This document shows, piece after piece, positions 41,690 to 49,770 of a DNA stretch of 64,000 nt (positions within the stretch are counted from its first letter, which is position 1; the number at the start of each line of letters is the position of its first letter). Source of the stretch: CADEGL01 sp050180485 (GTDB lineage: Bacteria; Pseudomonadota; Alphaproteobacteria; CADEGL01); NCBI GenBank assembly GCA_050180485.1, contig JBFXED010000020.1, positions 3,690 through 67,689 on the forward strand, read 5' to 3'. Below the pieces are notes generated by a model, which saw nothing but the letters and a program-made list of their open reading frames with translations, was not told the origin of the DNA and ran no database searches. The translations under genes were made by a program, and so were the position numbers.

Positions 41690-42781
41690 ATGTCTAAAAC
41701 CACGCCTAAAACTGTTAGCGACTCCGACCTGCCCGCATTGCGCACCGCGTGCGAGGCAGCCTGGCTTGTCTGGCTGCGCCAGACGGGCGGCCTGCAGCTG
41801 ATGATCATGCGCGAGAAGGGCGTGGACGCGCTGGAGCGCTTCAAGATCGTCATCCTGGGCCTGCACCAGGAGGGGCATTACCTGGAGGGGCTGAAGAAGC
41901 TCGGCATCGGCGGCGATCCGCCGGCCGTGGCGGCGGCCAAGTACCACTATCTGTCCAACAGCATCGGCGGCCTCGGCCTCGAATACGCCGAGGAGAGCCC
42001 GAAGAAGGCGTGGATCCGCTATACCGCGCCGGCCGTGTTCTACGATGGCCTCGGTTTCCTCAACGTGCCGAGCCGCGTGCAGCGCGCGGTGTTCCAGGCC
42101 TGGCACGCGAAGAACGCGGAGAAGATGAACTGCCCGCGCCTGGGCTATGTCTGCACCAAGTTCTATCAGGACGGGCATCCCTATGATGAAGGCTACTTCA
42201 TCGAGTACGACCACGACATTCCGCCCGAATGGGCCGTGCGCTACATCCCCGCCGACAAGACGCCCGAGTTCATCCCCGAGAAGGCGCCGAAGCTCGACCC
42301 CAAGGTGTGGCCGGAGGCGCGCCTGTTGAAAGCCAAGCGCAAATACGCGGGCGGCTATGTCAACACCACCACCATGGCGATGATCCGCGCCTTTGGCTTG
42401 AAGCCCGCCTGCTACATGGTGGACCAGGCGCTGGGCATGGTAGCGCTGCAATATTGCGACACGCTGAAAGGCATTTACGGCGTGAAGGGCAAGTCGCTCG
42501 ACGACGTGACGAAGTTCCTCACCACCATGCTGGAACACCGCGAGGAGGATTTCGCGGTCGAAGGCAGCGGCAAGAAGCGCACCTTCACGCTGCGCGGCTT
42601 CAAACCCTTCGACACCGGCGAGGCCAACGAGGAGATTCGCGCGGCCCACTTCGCCTTCCCCGCCATGTGCGTGCGCCTGATGAACGGCCATATCCGCGCC
42701 ACGCGCCGCACCGAATGGGAAAAAGGCGCCCCCGCCAACGAGGTGTGGGAGCTGGAGGACACAGGGAAGTGGCTGTATTGA
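41690..42781 (+). CDS. Protein of unknown function
   Basis: A 363-residue protein that I do not recognise. It has helical segments (ALRTACEAAWLVWLRQTGGLQLMIM), FIEYDHDIPPEWAVRYIPADKTPEF, and conserved-looking cysteines (NCPRLGYVC, KPACYM). AGAGGAA precedes the ATG at 41690. No signal peptide. It is divergent from the sulfatase and lies before an amidohydrolase, with a block of dispersed repeats between. Confidence 0.7.
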   Translation: MSKTTPKTVSDSDLPALRTACEAAWLVWLRQTGGLQLMIMREKGVDALERFKIVILGLHQEGHYLEGLKKLGIGGDPPAVAAAKYHYLSNSIGGLGLEYAEESPKKAWIRYTAPAVFYDGLGFLNVPSRVQRAVFQAWHAKNAEKMNCPRLGYVCTKFYQDGHPYDEGYFIEYDHDIPPEWAVRYIPADKTPEFIPEKAPKLDPKVWPEARLLKAKRKYAGGYVNTTTMAMIRAFGLKPACYMVDQALGMVALQYCDTLKGIYGVKGKSLDDVTKFLTTMLEHREEDFAVEGSGKKRTFTLRGFKPFDTGEANEEIRAAHFAFPAMCVRLMNGHIRATRRTEWEKGAPANEVWELEDTGKWLY

Positions 42782-42810
42782 TGCGGCCCGCTTGATCGCC
42801 TCCGGCGTTC

Positions 42811-42997
42811 AAGCCCTTCGACGGGCTTAGGGTGAGGAGCCTGATTTGGAGAGACTCCTCATGCTGAGCCTGTCGAAGCATGAGCATCATTATTGATCCC
42901 CCCCTTGATCCGCTTCGCGGCTCACCCCTCCCTCGTCGGGGAGGGGTGAGGGGGAGCCGCGACGGCGGCTAAGAGTCCGCGTGGAACGCGCGCTTCA
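42811..42997. repeat. Composite of R1, REP-like and short repeats
   Basis: From left to right: an inverted R1 copy (42811-42886, CCTTCGACGGGCTTAGGGTG and CATGCTGAGCCTGTCGAAGC), a CCCCTCCCTCGTCGGGGAGG hairpin (near 42926-42948), and the GAGTCCGCG...GCGCGCTTCAA repeat (42972-42997). The 292-base gap holds no gene. Confidence 0.8.
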
Positions 42998-43073
42998 ACC
43001 CTCGAACCTGTCCACGCTCTGGACCACCGCCCGGAAACGGAAGACAGTTCGCCAATCCGCGAAGAGAGAGGCG

Positions 43074-44582
43074 ATGATGGCCGGCACGGTCTGGATCCGG
43101 AATGCGACGATCGTGACGCTCGATGCCGCGCGCCGGGTGATCGATCCGGGCGACGTGGTGATCGCGGACGGGCGCATCGTTTCGGTGGGGCCGAGCGGCC
43201 AGGTGCGGCCCACCGATCCCGCTTCGGCCGAGGTGATCGAGGCCAAGGGCCGCATTGTCCTGCCCGGCATGGTCAACGCCCATATCCATTCCTACGCCGG
43301 GCTGCTGAAAGGCACGGTCGACCGCACCTGCCTCGACGTCTTCATGCTCTATGTCATCGCCGCCGCCTCCGAGCGAAGGCCGCGCGATGCCTATCTCTCG
43401 GCCATGATCGGCTGCATCGAGATGCTGCGCACCGGCACGACCGGCGTGCTCGACCATGCCTCGAACCGGCCCGCGCACAAGCCCGAGCTGCTCGACGCCC
43501 AGTTCCAGGCCTATGAAGATTCGGGCATGCGCGCGGCGCTGGCGCCCATGTTCAGCGACCTGCCCTATCTCGAGACCGTGCCGCTCCAAGACGGCGAGAT
43601 GCCGGAGGAACTGGCGAAGGGCCTGCGCGGCGCGCGGGCGGACCGCGCCCATTATTTCGCCTGCATGCGCCACCTGCTGGACACTTGGCACGGGCGCCAT
43701 GGCCGCCTGGGCGTGCTGCTGGGGGTGGACGGGGTGCAGCGCTGCTCCGACGAGCTGCTGCGCGAGACCTCGGCCTTCGCAGGCAAGCACGGTCTGGGAC
43801 TGCACAGCCATATGCTCGAAACCAAGACCCAGATGGTCATGGCCGGTAATCGCCACCGGAACGGGTTCACCGGCTACCTGGCCGAGCTGGACCTGTTGGG
43901 AGACAAGAGCTCCCTCGCCCACTTCATCTGGGCCAGCGATCGCGACATCGAAATCGTGCGCGGCGCGGGCGCGACCGTGGTTCACGCCCCGGCCAGCAAC
44001 CTGTTCACGGGCGCCGGGATCGCGCCGGTCCAGAAGCTGCGCCGCGCGGGCATTCCCGTGGCGCTGGCCTCCGACGGCGTCAACACCTGCAACATGCTGA
44101 TGCTGGAGAAGGCGCGCCTGGCCGCCATGCTGGCCCGCGCGACCGAGCCCGACTACGAGAAATGGTTCGACGCGGGCGACGCGCTGGAGATGGCGACGGT
44201 GAACGGCGCGCGCGCCATCGGCTATGGCGGTGCGCTCGGCCGCATCGAAGCAGGGCAGATCGCCGACCTCGTGCTCTACGGCACGCGCGGCATCCAGTTC
44301 ACCCCGCTCATCGACCCGATGCGCCAGCTCTGCTTCTACGAGACCGGCAGCGCCGTCGAGACGGTTCTGGTCGGCGGCGAAATCATGGTGCGCGACGGGC
44401 GCCTGACCCGCATCGACGAGGCCGCGCTGCTGGACGAGGTGAAGGAGGCCGCGCAGCGCCTCTTGCGGGACAACAAGGGCGGCATCGACCTGGCGACGCG
44501 GCGCATTCCGCATATCCACGCCATGGTTCAGCGCGTGATGGCCGAACCCTGCGGCGTCCACCGCTTCGCCAGCGAAATCTGA
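43074..44582 (+). CDS. Amidohydrolase, chlorohydrolase/deaminase type
   Basis: A 502-residue zinc-dependent amidohydrolase of the TrzA/AtzA/SsnA-like group. Metal ligands are visible in VNAHIHSYAG (HxH), GLGLHSHMLETK (His) and ASDGVNT (Asp). GAGAGAGG precedes paired ATGs at 43074 and 43077. Its 3' end (last 50 codons) is repeated at 46574-46726. Likely substrates are N-heterocycles or guanidine-like compounds; unproved. Confidence 0.88.
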   Translation: MMAGTVWIRNATIVTLDAARRVIDPGDVVIADGRIVSVGPSGQVRPTDPASAEVIEAKGRIVLPGMVNAHIHSYAGLLKGTVDRTCLDVFMLYVIAAASERRPRDAYLSAMIGCIEMLRTGTTGVLDHASNRPAHKPELLDAQFQAYEDSGMRAALAPMFSDLPYLETVPLQDGEMPEELAKGLRGARADRAHYFACMRHLLDTWHGRHGRLGVLLGVDGVQRCSDELLRETSAFAGKHGLGLHSHMLETKTQMVMAGNRHRNGFTGYLAELDLLGDKSSLAHFIWASDRDIEIVRGAGATVVHAPASNLFTGAGIAPVQKLRRAGIPVALASDGVNTCNMLMLEKARLAAMLARATEPDYEKWFDAGDALEMATVNGARAIGYGGALGRIEAGQIADLVLYGTRGIQFTPLIDPMRQLCFYETGSAVETVLVGGEIMVRDGRLTRIDEAALLDEVKEAAQRLLRDNKGGIDLATRRIPHIHAMVQRVMAEPCGVHRFASEI

Positions 44583-44598
44583 AGGCCGGGCGCGAGCC

Positions 44599-44646
44599 CT
44601 AGTCTTTCCCTTCCAGCTTCACGATCTCGATCGGCGGGTTGCCTTC
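44599..44646 (-). pseudogene. 3'-end fragment A of GNAT gene
   Basis: The 15 codons before the stop (EGNPPIEIVKLEGKD) match the end of the intact GNAT gene at 47536-48009 (EGNPPIEIVKMEGKG). It marks the left side of the inserted sulfur cassette. Confidence 0.8.
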
Positions 44647-44678
44647 GGTCGCGCGGTCGATTTTCCGGCCGGCGGGGC

Positions 44679-44721
44679 TTGAATTATCCATAAGCATTTC
44701 CTTATTAAGAATATACTTATG
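44679..44721 (+). promoter_or_regulatory. Probable bigR promoter with AT-rich operator
   Basis: TTGAAT (44679-44684) and TTATTA (44702-44707), 17 bases apart, could be -35 and -10 boxes. CATAAG (44689-44694) and CTTATG (44716-44721) form an inverted repeat around CTTATTAAG, overlapping the promoter. This suits autorepression by the ArsR-family protein. Confidence 0.5.
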
Positions 44722-44735
44722 AAAGGAGAGCGGCG

Positions 44736-45092
44736 GTGCCGGCCATGACGATCAAAGCCTCGCAAGAGATTGGCGTGCTGAAGGCAAAGGCCGGCCAGGC
44801 CGTGCGGCTGCTCCGCCTGCTGGCCAACGAGAACCGGCTCCTCCTGCTCTGCCACCTGGGGGGCGAGGGCGAGATGACGGTGAAGCAACTGGCCGAGGCC
44901 GTCGGCCTCTCCCAACCCGCGGTGTCCCAGCACTTGGCCATGTTCCGCGCGGAAGGGCTGGTTGCCACCCGCAAGGAGTCCCAGGCGGTGTTCTACCGCC
45001 TCACCGATACGAAAGCCGCGCGCGTGCTGATGCTGCTGCGGGAGCTTTATTGCCAACCCGCCGCCGAACGCAAAACGAGGAAGAAGTCATGA
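44736..45092 (+). CDS. ArsR-family sulfide/persulfide-responsive repressor (BigR/SqrR-like)
   Basis: A 118-residue winged-helix regulator. C39 (LLLLCHLGG) and C106 (RELYCQPA) occupy the positions of the two cysteines that form a polysulfide bridge in SqrR/BigR. The recognition helix is LSQPAVSQHLAMFRAEG. The GTG at 44736 has AGGAG 7 bases upstream; an ATG at 44745 is too distant. It overlaps the rhodanese gene (ATGA) and probably represses this operon until sulfane sulfur appears. Confidence 0.88.
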   Translation: MPAMTIKASQEIGVLKAKAGQAVRLLRLLANENRLLLLCHLGGEGEMTVKQLAEAVGLSQPAVSQHLAMFRAEGLVATRKESQAVFYRLTDTKAARVLMLLRELYCQPAAERKTRKKS

Positions 45093-45637
45093 ACGCACTC
45101 AAGCCCATCACGCCCGAAGCCGCGGCCCGTTTGCTCCGCGAGGGTAATGCGACGCTCGTGGACGTGCGCGAGCCGGACGAGCACGCCCGCGAGCGTATCC
45201 CCGGCGCGCGCAACCTGCCGCTGTCCCAGCTGGAGCAAGGCGATGCGGCCATTCCAGCCGGCAAGGCGGTACTGTTTCACTGCCGTTCCGGTGCCCGCAC
45301 GCATGCAAATGCCCTGCGCCTCGCCGCGAAGGCGGGCCCGTGCGAAGCCTACTTGCTCGAGGGCGGGCTGGATGCTTGGAAGCGTGCCGGCCTGCCGGTG
45401 GCCGCGGATCGCCGCCAGCCTCTCGAATTGATGCGTCAGGTGCAGATCGCCGCCGGGTCGATGGTCCTGCTCGGCGTGCTGCTCGGCGCGTTCGTGACGC
45501 CCAGCTTCTACGCATTGGCGGGGTTCGTCGGCGCGGGGCTTGTCTTCGCGGGCGTCACCGGCACGTGCGGTCTGGCACGGGTGCTGCGGCTGATGCCGTG
45601 GAACCGCGCGGCCGCCGGCGGCTCGCCCGCCGCCTGA
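45089..45637 (+). CDS. Membrane-anchored rhodanese (YgaP-like)
   Basis: A 182-residue thiosulfate/persulfide sulfurtransferase. The rhodanese domain has DVREPDEHARERIPGARNLPL and the catalytic Cys in FHCRSGART. Two hydrophobic helices follow (SMVLLGVLLGAFV, ALAGFVGAGLVFAGVTG) and a GLARVLRLMPWN end typical of YgaP/DUF2892. It should move sulfane sulfur at the inner membrane, next to the exporter. Confidence 0.9.
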   Translation: MNALKPITPEAAARLLREGNATLVDVREPDEHARERIPGARNLPLSQLEQGDAAIPAGKAVLFHCRSGARTHANALRLAAKAGPCEAYLLEGGLDAWKRAGLPVAADRRQPLELMRQVQIAAGSMVLLGVLLGAFVTPSFYALAGFVGAGLVFAGVTGTCGLARVLRLMPWNRAAAGGSPAA

Positions 45638-45676
45638 CCGGGCGCGCCGGACGCAGCCGAAGGAAGGCCTCGCGCC

Positions 45677-46465
45677 ATGCCGGATCTCTCGATACTCCAG
45701 GCATTGCTCGGCGCCGGATCGGGCATGCTGGTCGGCTTCTCGCTCGGCCTGGTGGGCGGCGGCGGCTCCATCCTGGCGGTTCCGTTGCTGGTCTATCTGG
45801 TCGGCGTGCCGGTCCCGCATCTGGCGATCGGCACCAGCGCCGTTGCCGTGGCGGCGAACGCGCTGGCGGGCCTTGTCCACCACGCGCGCCTGGGCAACGT
45901 GCGCTGGCCCTGCGCCTCGGTGTTTGCGGGCACGGGAATGCTGGGCGCGCTCGCCGGCGCCCACTTCGGGAAGGCGGTCGACGGGCGAATTCTGCTGGCC
46001 GCCTTCGCCTTGATGATGACGGTCGTGGCAGTGCTGATGCTGCGGCGGCGCGAGGGCGGCGAAGACCGGATCGTGCGGCTGAATCGGGGCAACGCTCCGG
46101 CCCTGGTGGGTGCCGGCTTCGCGGTCGGTGCGTTGTCCGGCTTTTTCGGAATCGGCGGCGGCTTTCTGATCGTTCCGGGACTGATCCTGGCGACGGGCAT
46201 GCCGATGTTGCAGGCGATCGGCACCTCGCTCGTCGCCGTCACCGCCTTTGGCCTGACCACGGCCGGCAGCTATGCCATGGCGGGCCTGGTGGACTGGAAA
46301 CTGGCCGCCGTCTTCGTCGCGGGCGGCATCGCGGGCAGCCTGTTCGGCGCCCGCGCGGGGCGGGCCTTTGCACGCAAACGCGGCATGCTGACCAAGATCT
46401 TCGCCGGGCTGATCCTGGCCGTCGCCGCCTACATGCTGAGCCGCAGCGCAGGGCTGATCGCCTGA
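45677..46465 (+). CDS. TauE/SafE-family sulfite/organosulfur exporter
   Basis: A 262-residue polytopic protein with the paired repeats of TauE/SafE: GFSLGLVGGGGSILAVPLLVYLVG near the start and GALSGFFGIGGGFLIVPGLIL in the middle, each followed by a TSA/TSL segment. It probably exports sulfite or thiosulfate formed during sulfide detoxification. It completes the repressor-rhodanese-exporter operon. Confidence 0.9.
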   Translation: MPDLSILQALLGAGSGMLVGFSLGLVGGGGSILAVPLLVYLVGVPVPHLAIGTSAVAVAANALAGLVHHARLGNVRWPCASVFAGTGMLGALAGAHFGKAVDGRILLAAFALMMTVVAVLMLRRREGGEDRIVRLNRGNAPALVGAGFAVGALSGFFGIGGGFLIVPGLILATGMPMLQAIGTSLVAVTAFGLTTAGSYAMAGLVDWKLAAVFVAGGIAGSLFGARAGRAFARKRGMLTKIFAGLILAVAAYMLSRSAGLIA

Positions 46466-46480
46466 TCCGGCCGCGGCAGG

Positions 46481-46573
46481 CTAGCCCTGCCCTTCCATCT
46501 TCACGATCTCGATCGGCGGATTGCCTTCGCCGCGGGTGAAAGTGCCGTGGCCCGTGACCTTGAAGCCGAACTT
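46481..46573 (-). pseudogene. 3'-end fragment B of GNAT gene
   Basis: Thirty codons and stop (KFGFKVTGHGTFTRGEGNPP...KMEGQG) match the end of the intact GNAT gene (KFGFRVVGHGTFTRGEGNPP...). It directly abuts a fragment of the amidohydrolase gene with no spacer. Confidence 0.88.
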
Positions 46574-46726
46574 CTGGACGAGGTGCGGGAGGCAGCCGAG
46601 CGCTTGTTGCGGGACAACCAGGGCGGCATCGACCTGGCGGCGCCGCGCATTCCGCATATCCACGCCATGGTCCAGCGCGTGATGGAAGAACCTTGCGGCG
46701 TCCACCGCTTCGCCAGCAGCATCTGA
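46574..46726 (+). pseudogene. 3'-end fragment of amidohydrolase gene
   Basis: The 50 codons from LDEVREAAERLLRDNQGG to the stop match residues of the amidohydrolase end at 44430-44582 (LDEVKEAAQRLLRDNKGG) with scattered differences. No start codon of its own. Confidence 0.9.
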
Positions 46727-46747
46727 AGCGCGTGCGCGGGGCCTGCC

Positions 46748-47485
46748 CTAGCCCTGCCCTGTTTGCAGGTGCCTTAGCAACGCAAATGCGGAGCCCATCC
46801 CCACACAGACGCACAGCGCCATGGCGAATTGGCCTGCTCCGTTAAGCAATAGCGCCGGCACAAGATTGCCGTCATTCCTGGCGAACATTGACAAAACACA
46901 CAGAACGATCGCCACGGAGAAAAACGGGACGCAGGCGACAAACAGGATCGCGGGAATGCGGAAGAAATTCTTTCCAAATGCGACGCGGTATAGGTCCCTA
47001 TGGCTTCGCCAGAAAGGGAATCCGGTTGTTATTCGTAGGTTTTTACTCGCACCAAAAAGAGCGAACAGCGCGATCAGCGTTAGCAGCAAGGAGAGATCGT
47101 CACCTAGATCGGGGAAGTATAGGTGCACCAAAGTAAGCGCGAGGGAACTAACCAACGCCACCGCCAAGGTTATCACCATTAACTCCAATTCATCCCATCG
47201 GCTTGTCGTAGGAACGGCCGCCCCTGCGCCATCAACGTTGCGTTGAAGCATTCCGAGCCAGACCATCGCCAGGCCGATCATAACGACACAGGAAAAGTTG
47301 AAGCCGCTCAGCAAATATGCGTCTTCGATCGATACAAATTGCGCGGCGATCAGCGTGACCAGCTCGCCGCCGATCCACATGACGAGAATCCAGCCCCACG
47401 ATTTTCTCAGAAACCTGCGGAATGGGTGAAACACTTCGAGGTAACCAACACTCGCGAGTTTCCCGACTGGCAACTTACCGACCAT
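46748..47485 (-). CDS. Polytopic membrane protein of unknown function
   Basis: A 245-residue protein with about six membrane segments (for example WILVMWIGGELVTLIAAQF, LMVITLAVALVSSLALTLV, IPAILFVACVPFFSVAIVL). I recognise no family. The ATG at 47485 has AGGTGG just upstream; a GTG at 47494 overlaps that site. Its last codons and stop (GQG-stop) coincide with a short copy of the GNAT gene's end, so it was inserted there. AT-richer than its neighbours. Confidence 0.7.
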   Translation of the reverse strand: MVGKLPVGKLASVGYLEVFHPFRRFLRKSWGWILVMWIGGELVTLIAAQFVSIEDAYLLSGFNFSCVVMIGLAMVWLGMLQRNVDGAGAAVPTTSRWDELELMVITLAVALVSSLALTLVHLYFPDLGDDLSLLLTLIALFALFGASKNLRITTGFPFWRSHRDLYRVAFGKNFFRIPAILFVACVPFFSVAIVLCVLSMFARNDGNLVPALLLNGAGQFAMALCVCVGMGSAFALLRHLQTGQG

Positions 47486-47535
47486 GAAGCCCACCTGATG
47501 CGAGTTTGTTAGGGCGTGCGAATTCGAATTTTTGC

Positions 47536-48009
47536 CTAGCCTTTCCCTTCCATCTTCACGATCTCGATGGGCGGGTTGCCTTCGCCGCGGGTGAAGGTGC
47601 CGTGGCCCACGACGCGGAAACCAAACTTCTCATAGAACGGCACGGCGTTGCGCGTGGCCTCGATGCGGATGGGGCCGCCGGCATGGCCGCGCTTGGCCTC
47701 GGCCAGCCCGACCTCCATCAGACGAGTGCCCAGCCCCTTACCCGCCACGCCCGGCAGGATGAAAAGGCGCGTCAGCTCGCCCGGTTCCGAATCGACGAAA
47801 CCCACCACGCGCCCGCCCTGCTCCGCTACATGGGCGCGGCCCTTGGCGATGGCGGCGGCGTAATATTCGGCCGTGCGCCCCTCGGTCCACAGCTTGATCT
47901 GCGCCGGGCTGTAATGCGCCTTGGCCAGGCCCTCGACCGAGCGGGCCGTGATCTCGAGCATCGCTTCGGCGTCGCTCTTGCGCGCCGGGCGGATGGTGAT
48001 GTCGGTCAT
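47536..48009 (-). CDS. GNAT family N-acetyltransferase
   Basis: A 157-residue acetyltransferase of the ElaA/PhnO-like GNAT group. It starts ITIRPARKSDAEAMLEI and has the acetyl-CoA motif LFILPGVAGKGLGTRLMEV and the final RNAVPFYEKFGFRVVGHGTF. The start at 48009 excludes an antisense-derived extension. It ends the leftward hydantoinase transcription unit (7 bases after hyuB). Its 3' end is repeated at 44599, 46481 and, very briefly, 46748. Confidence 0.9.
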   Translation of the reverse strand: MTDITIRPARKSDAEAMLEITARSVEGLAKAHYSPAQIKLWTEGRTAEYYAAAIAKGRAHVAEQGGRVVGFVDSEPGELTRLFILPGVAGKGLGTRLMEVGLAEAKRGHAGGPIRIEATRNAVPFYEKFGFRVVGHGTFTRGEGNPPIEIVKMEGKG

Positions 48010-48016
48010 GGCGGCG

Positions 48017-49741
48017 TCAGCCCGCGCGCAGCCGCGCGGTGGCTTCTTGGTCCACCGCCTTCTTCGCGCGGTCGATCGCGACACCATAGATATCGCGCGC
48101 GGCATGGTCACTGACCTTGCCGTCCAGCACGTCCTCCAGCACGCGCTGGGGGTCGCGCGTCCTGGGATCGCCATAGCCGCCGGCGCCGGGCGTCGTCAGG
48201 CACACCACGTCGCCGCCGGAGATGGACAGGTTGGTGGCCTTGGACTTCAGGCGATCCACCTTGCCGCCCGCGCGCTTCACCACCTGCACGCTGGCCGCAC
48301 CGGGCTTGCCGCCCAGCACGCCTTTGGGCGGAAACTTGGAGACTTCGGAACGGTTGGTCAGATACCCCTCGCCGTGGAGGTAGACCGTGTCGCGCTGGAT
48401 GCCCATGCCGCCGCGGTTGAAACCGGCGCCGCCCGAATCGGGCACCAGCGCGTAGTTGATGACGCGCAAGGGGTATTCCAGCTCGACCGCCTCGATGGGC
48501 GTGTCGAAGCAGTTGCCCATCAATCCGTAGGTGGCGTCGAGCCCGTCCACGTGCTGCGTGCCGCCCCAGCCGCCGCCGAAGATCTCGTAGGCGACCCACG
48601 GGCGGTCCGTCTCGGGCTCGCGCCCGTTGACGGCGAAGGAGTTGATGCAGGCGTGGCAGGAGCCCGCCTGGTCCAGCCCACGCGCCTTGTTGAAGGCCAG
48701 GATGATCGTGTCGGCGATGCGCTCCAGGGTCTGGAAGCGACCTGACAGCGGCGCGGGATTGATCGGCTTCACCACCGTGCCTTCGGGCAGCACCAGCTTG
48801 ATCGGGCGGTAGCAGCCCTCGTTCTGCAGGATGGCCGGGTTGGTCATGTAGCGCACGCCGCAGAAGACCGCCGAGTGCACCGACGACAGCGCGCAATTGA
48901 ACGGCCCTTTGATCTGCTTGCTGGTGCCGTTGAAATCGACCGTGACGTCGCCGTCCTTGAGCGTGACCGTGACGTGGATGCGCACCGGCTCGTCGCCGAT
49001 GCCGTCGTCGTCGAGGAAGCCTTCCGCCGAGTAGGAGCCGTTGGGCAGTTTCTTCAGGTCCGCGCGCATCAGCGCCTCGGAGCGGTCGATGTTGGCGTCG
49101 ATGATGGCCTTCAACTCGTCGGCGCCGTATTTCTCGACCAGCTCCAGGAAGCGGCGCTCGCCCACGTTCACCGCAGCCACCTCGGCGCGGATGTCGCCCA
49201 AGGTCTTGTAGGGCACGCGGATATTGGCCTCGATCATCTGGAAGATCTCAGGAACGATCTTGCCGCGGCGGTAGAGCTTCATCGGCGGGATCATGATCCC
49301 TTCCTCGAAGACGTCGCGCGCATCGGTCGAGACGCTGCCGGGCGAGCGGCCGCCGACGTCGATCTGGTGGCCCAAGGCACCCGCGATCGCGACGCACTTC
49401 TTCTTATGGAAGATCGGCTTGAAGATCATGATGTCGGGATGGTGCGTTCCGCCCCGGTAAGGGTGGTTCATGATCACCACGTCGCCGGGCTCGAGCTCGA
49501 AGGTGCTGGCGACCTGGCGCGCGGCCAAGGACAGCGAGCCCTGGTGCGAAGGCACATGGTCGGCCTGTCCAATCAGCTGGCCCTTGGCGTCGAACAAGGC
49601 GGTCGAGCAATCCAGGCTCTCTCGTAGGATGGTGGAATAGGCCGCGCGGCGCAGCGTGGTGCACATCTCGCGCACCGCCGAGACGAGGTAGTTGCCCACC
49701 ACCTCGAGGCTGACGGGATCGATCTTGCTGCTGCGGCGCAT
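48017..49741 (-). CDS. Hydantoinase B/oxoprolinase family subunit
   Basis: A 574-residue HyuB-type subunit. DPVSLEVVGNYLVSAVREMCTTLRRAAYSTILRE at the start, NHPYRGGTHHPDIMIF, and HQIDVGGRSPGS match N-methylhydantoinase B/oxoprolinase beta. With HyuA it would use ATP to open a lactam or hydantoin ring. The ATG at 49741 has AGGA upstream; a GTG at 49774 overlaps the previous stop. It is separated from hyuA by a TPR-oxygenase gene. Confidence 0.92.
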   Translation of the reverse strand: MRRSSKIDPVSLEVVGNYLVSAVREMCTTLRRAAYSTILRESLDCSTALFDAKGQLIGQADHVPSHQGSLSLAARQVASTFELEPGDVVIMNHPYRGGTHHPDIMIFKPIFHKKKCVAIAGALGHQIDVGGRSPGSVSTDARDVFEEGIMIPPMKLYRRGKIVPEIFQMIEANIRVPYKTLGDIRAEVAAVNVGERRFLELVEKYGADELKAIIDANIDRSEALMRADLKKLPNGSYSAEGFLDDDGIGDEPVRIHVTVTLKDGDVTVDFNGTSKQIKGPFNCALSSVHSAVFCGVRYMTNPAILQNEGCYRPIKLVLPEGTVVKPINPAPLSGRFQTLERIADTIILAFNKARGLDQAGSCHACINSFAVNGREPETDRPWVAYEIFGGGWGGTQHVDGLDATYGLMGNCFDTPIEAVELEYPLRVINYALVPDSGGAGFNRGGMGIQRDTVYLHGEGYLTNRSEVSKFPPKGVLGGKPGAASVQVVKRAGGKVDRLKSKATNLSISGGDVVCLTTPGAGGYGDPRTRDPQRVLEDVLDGKVSDHAARDIYGVAIDRAKKAVDQEATARLRAG

Positions 49742-49770
49742 GGCATTTCCTTTTTTCACGATACGCTCCT

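Noticed and set aside
42969..44561. 530-codon minus-strand frame opposite the amidohydrolase
   Set aside because: Antisense shadow; the plus strand carries all metal-binding motifs.
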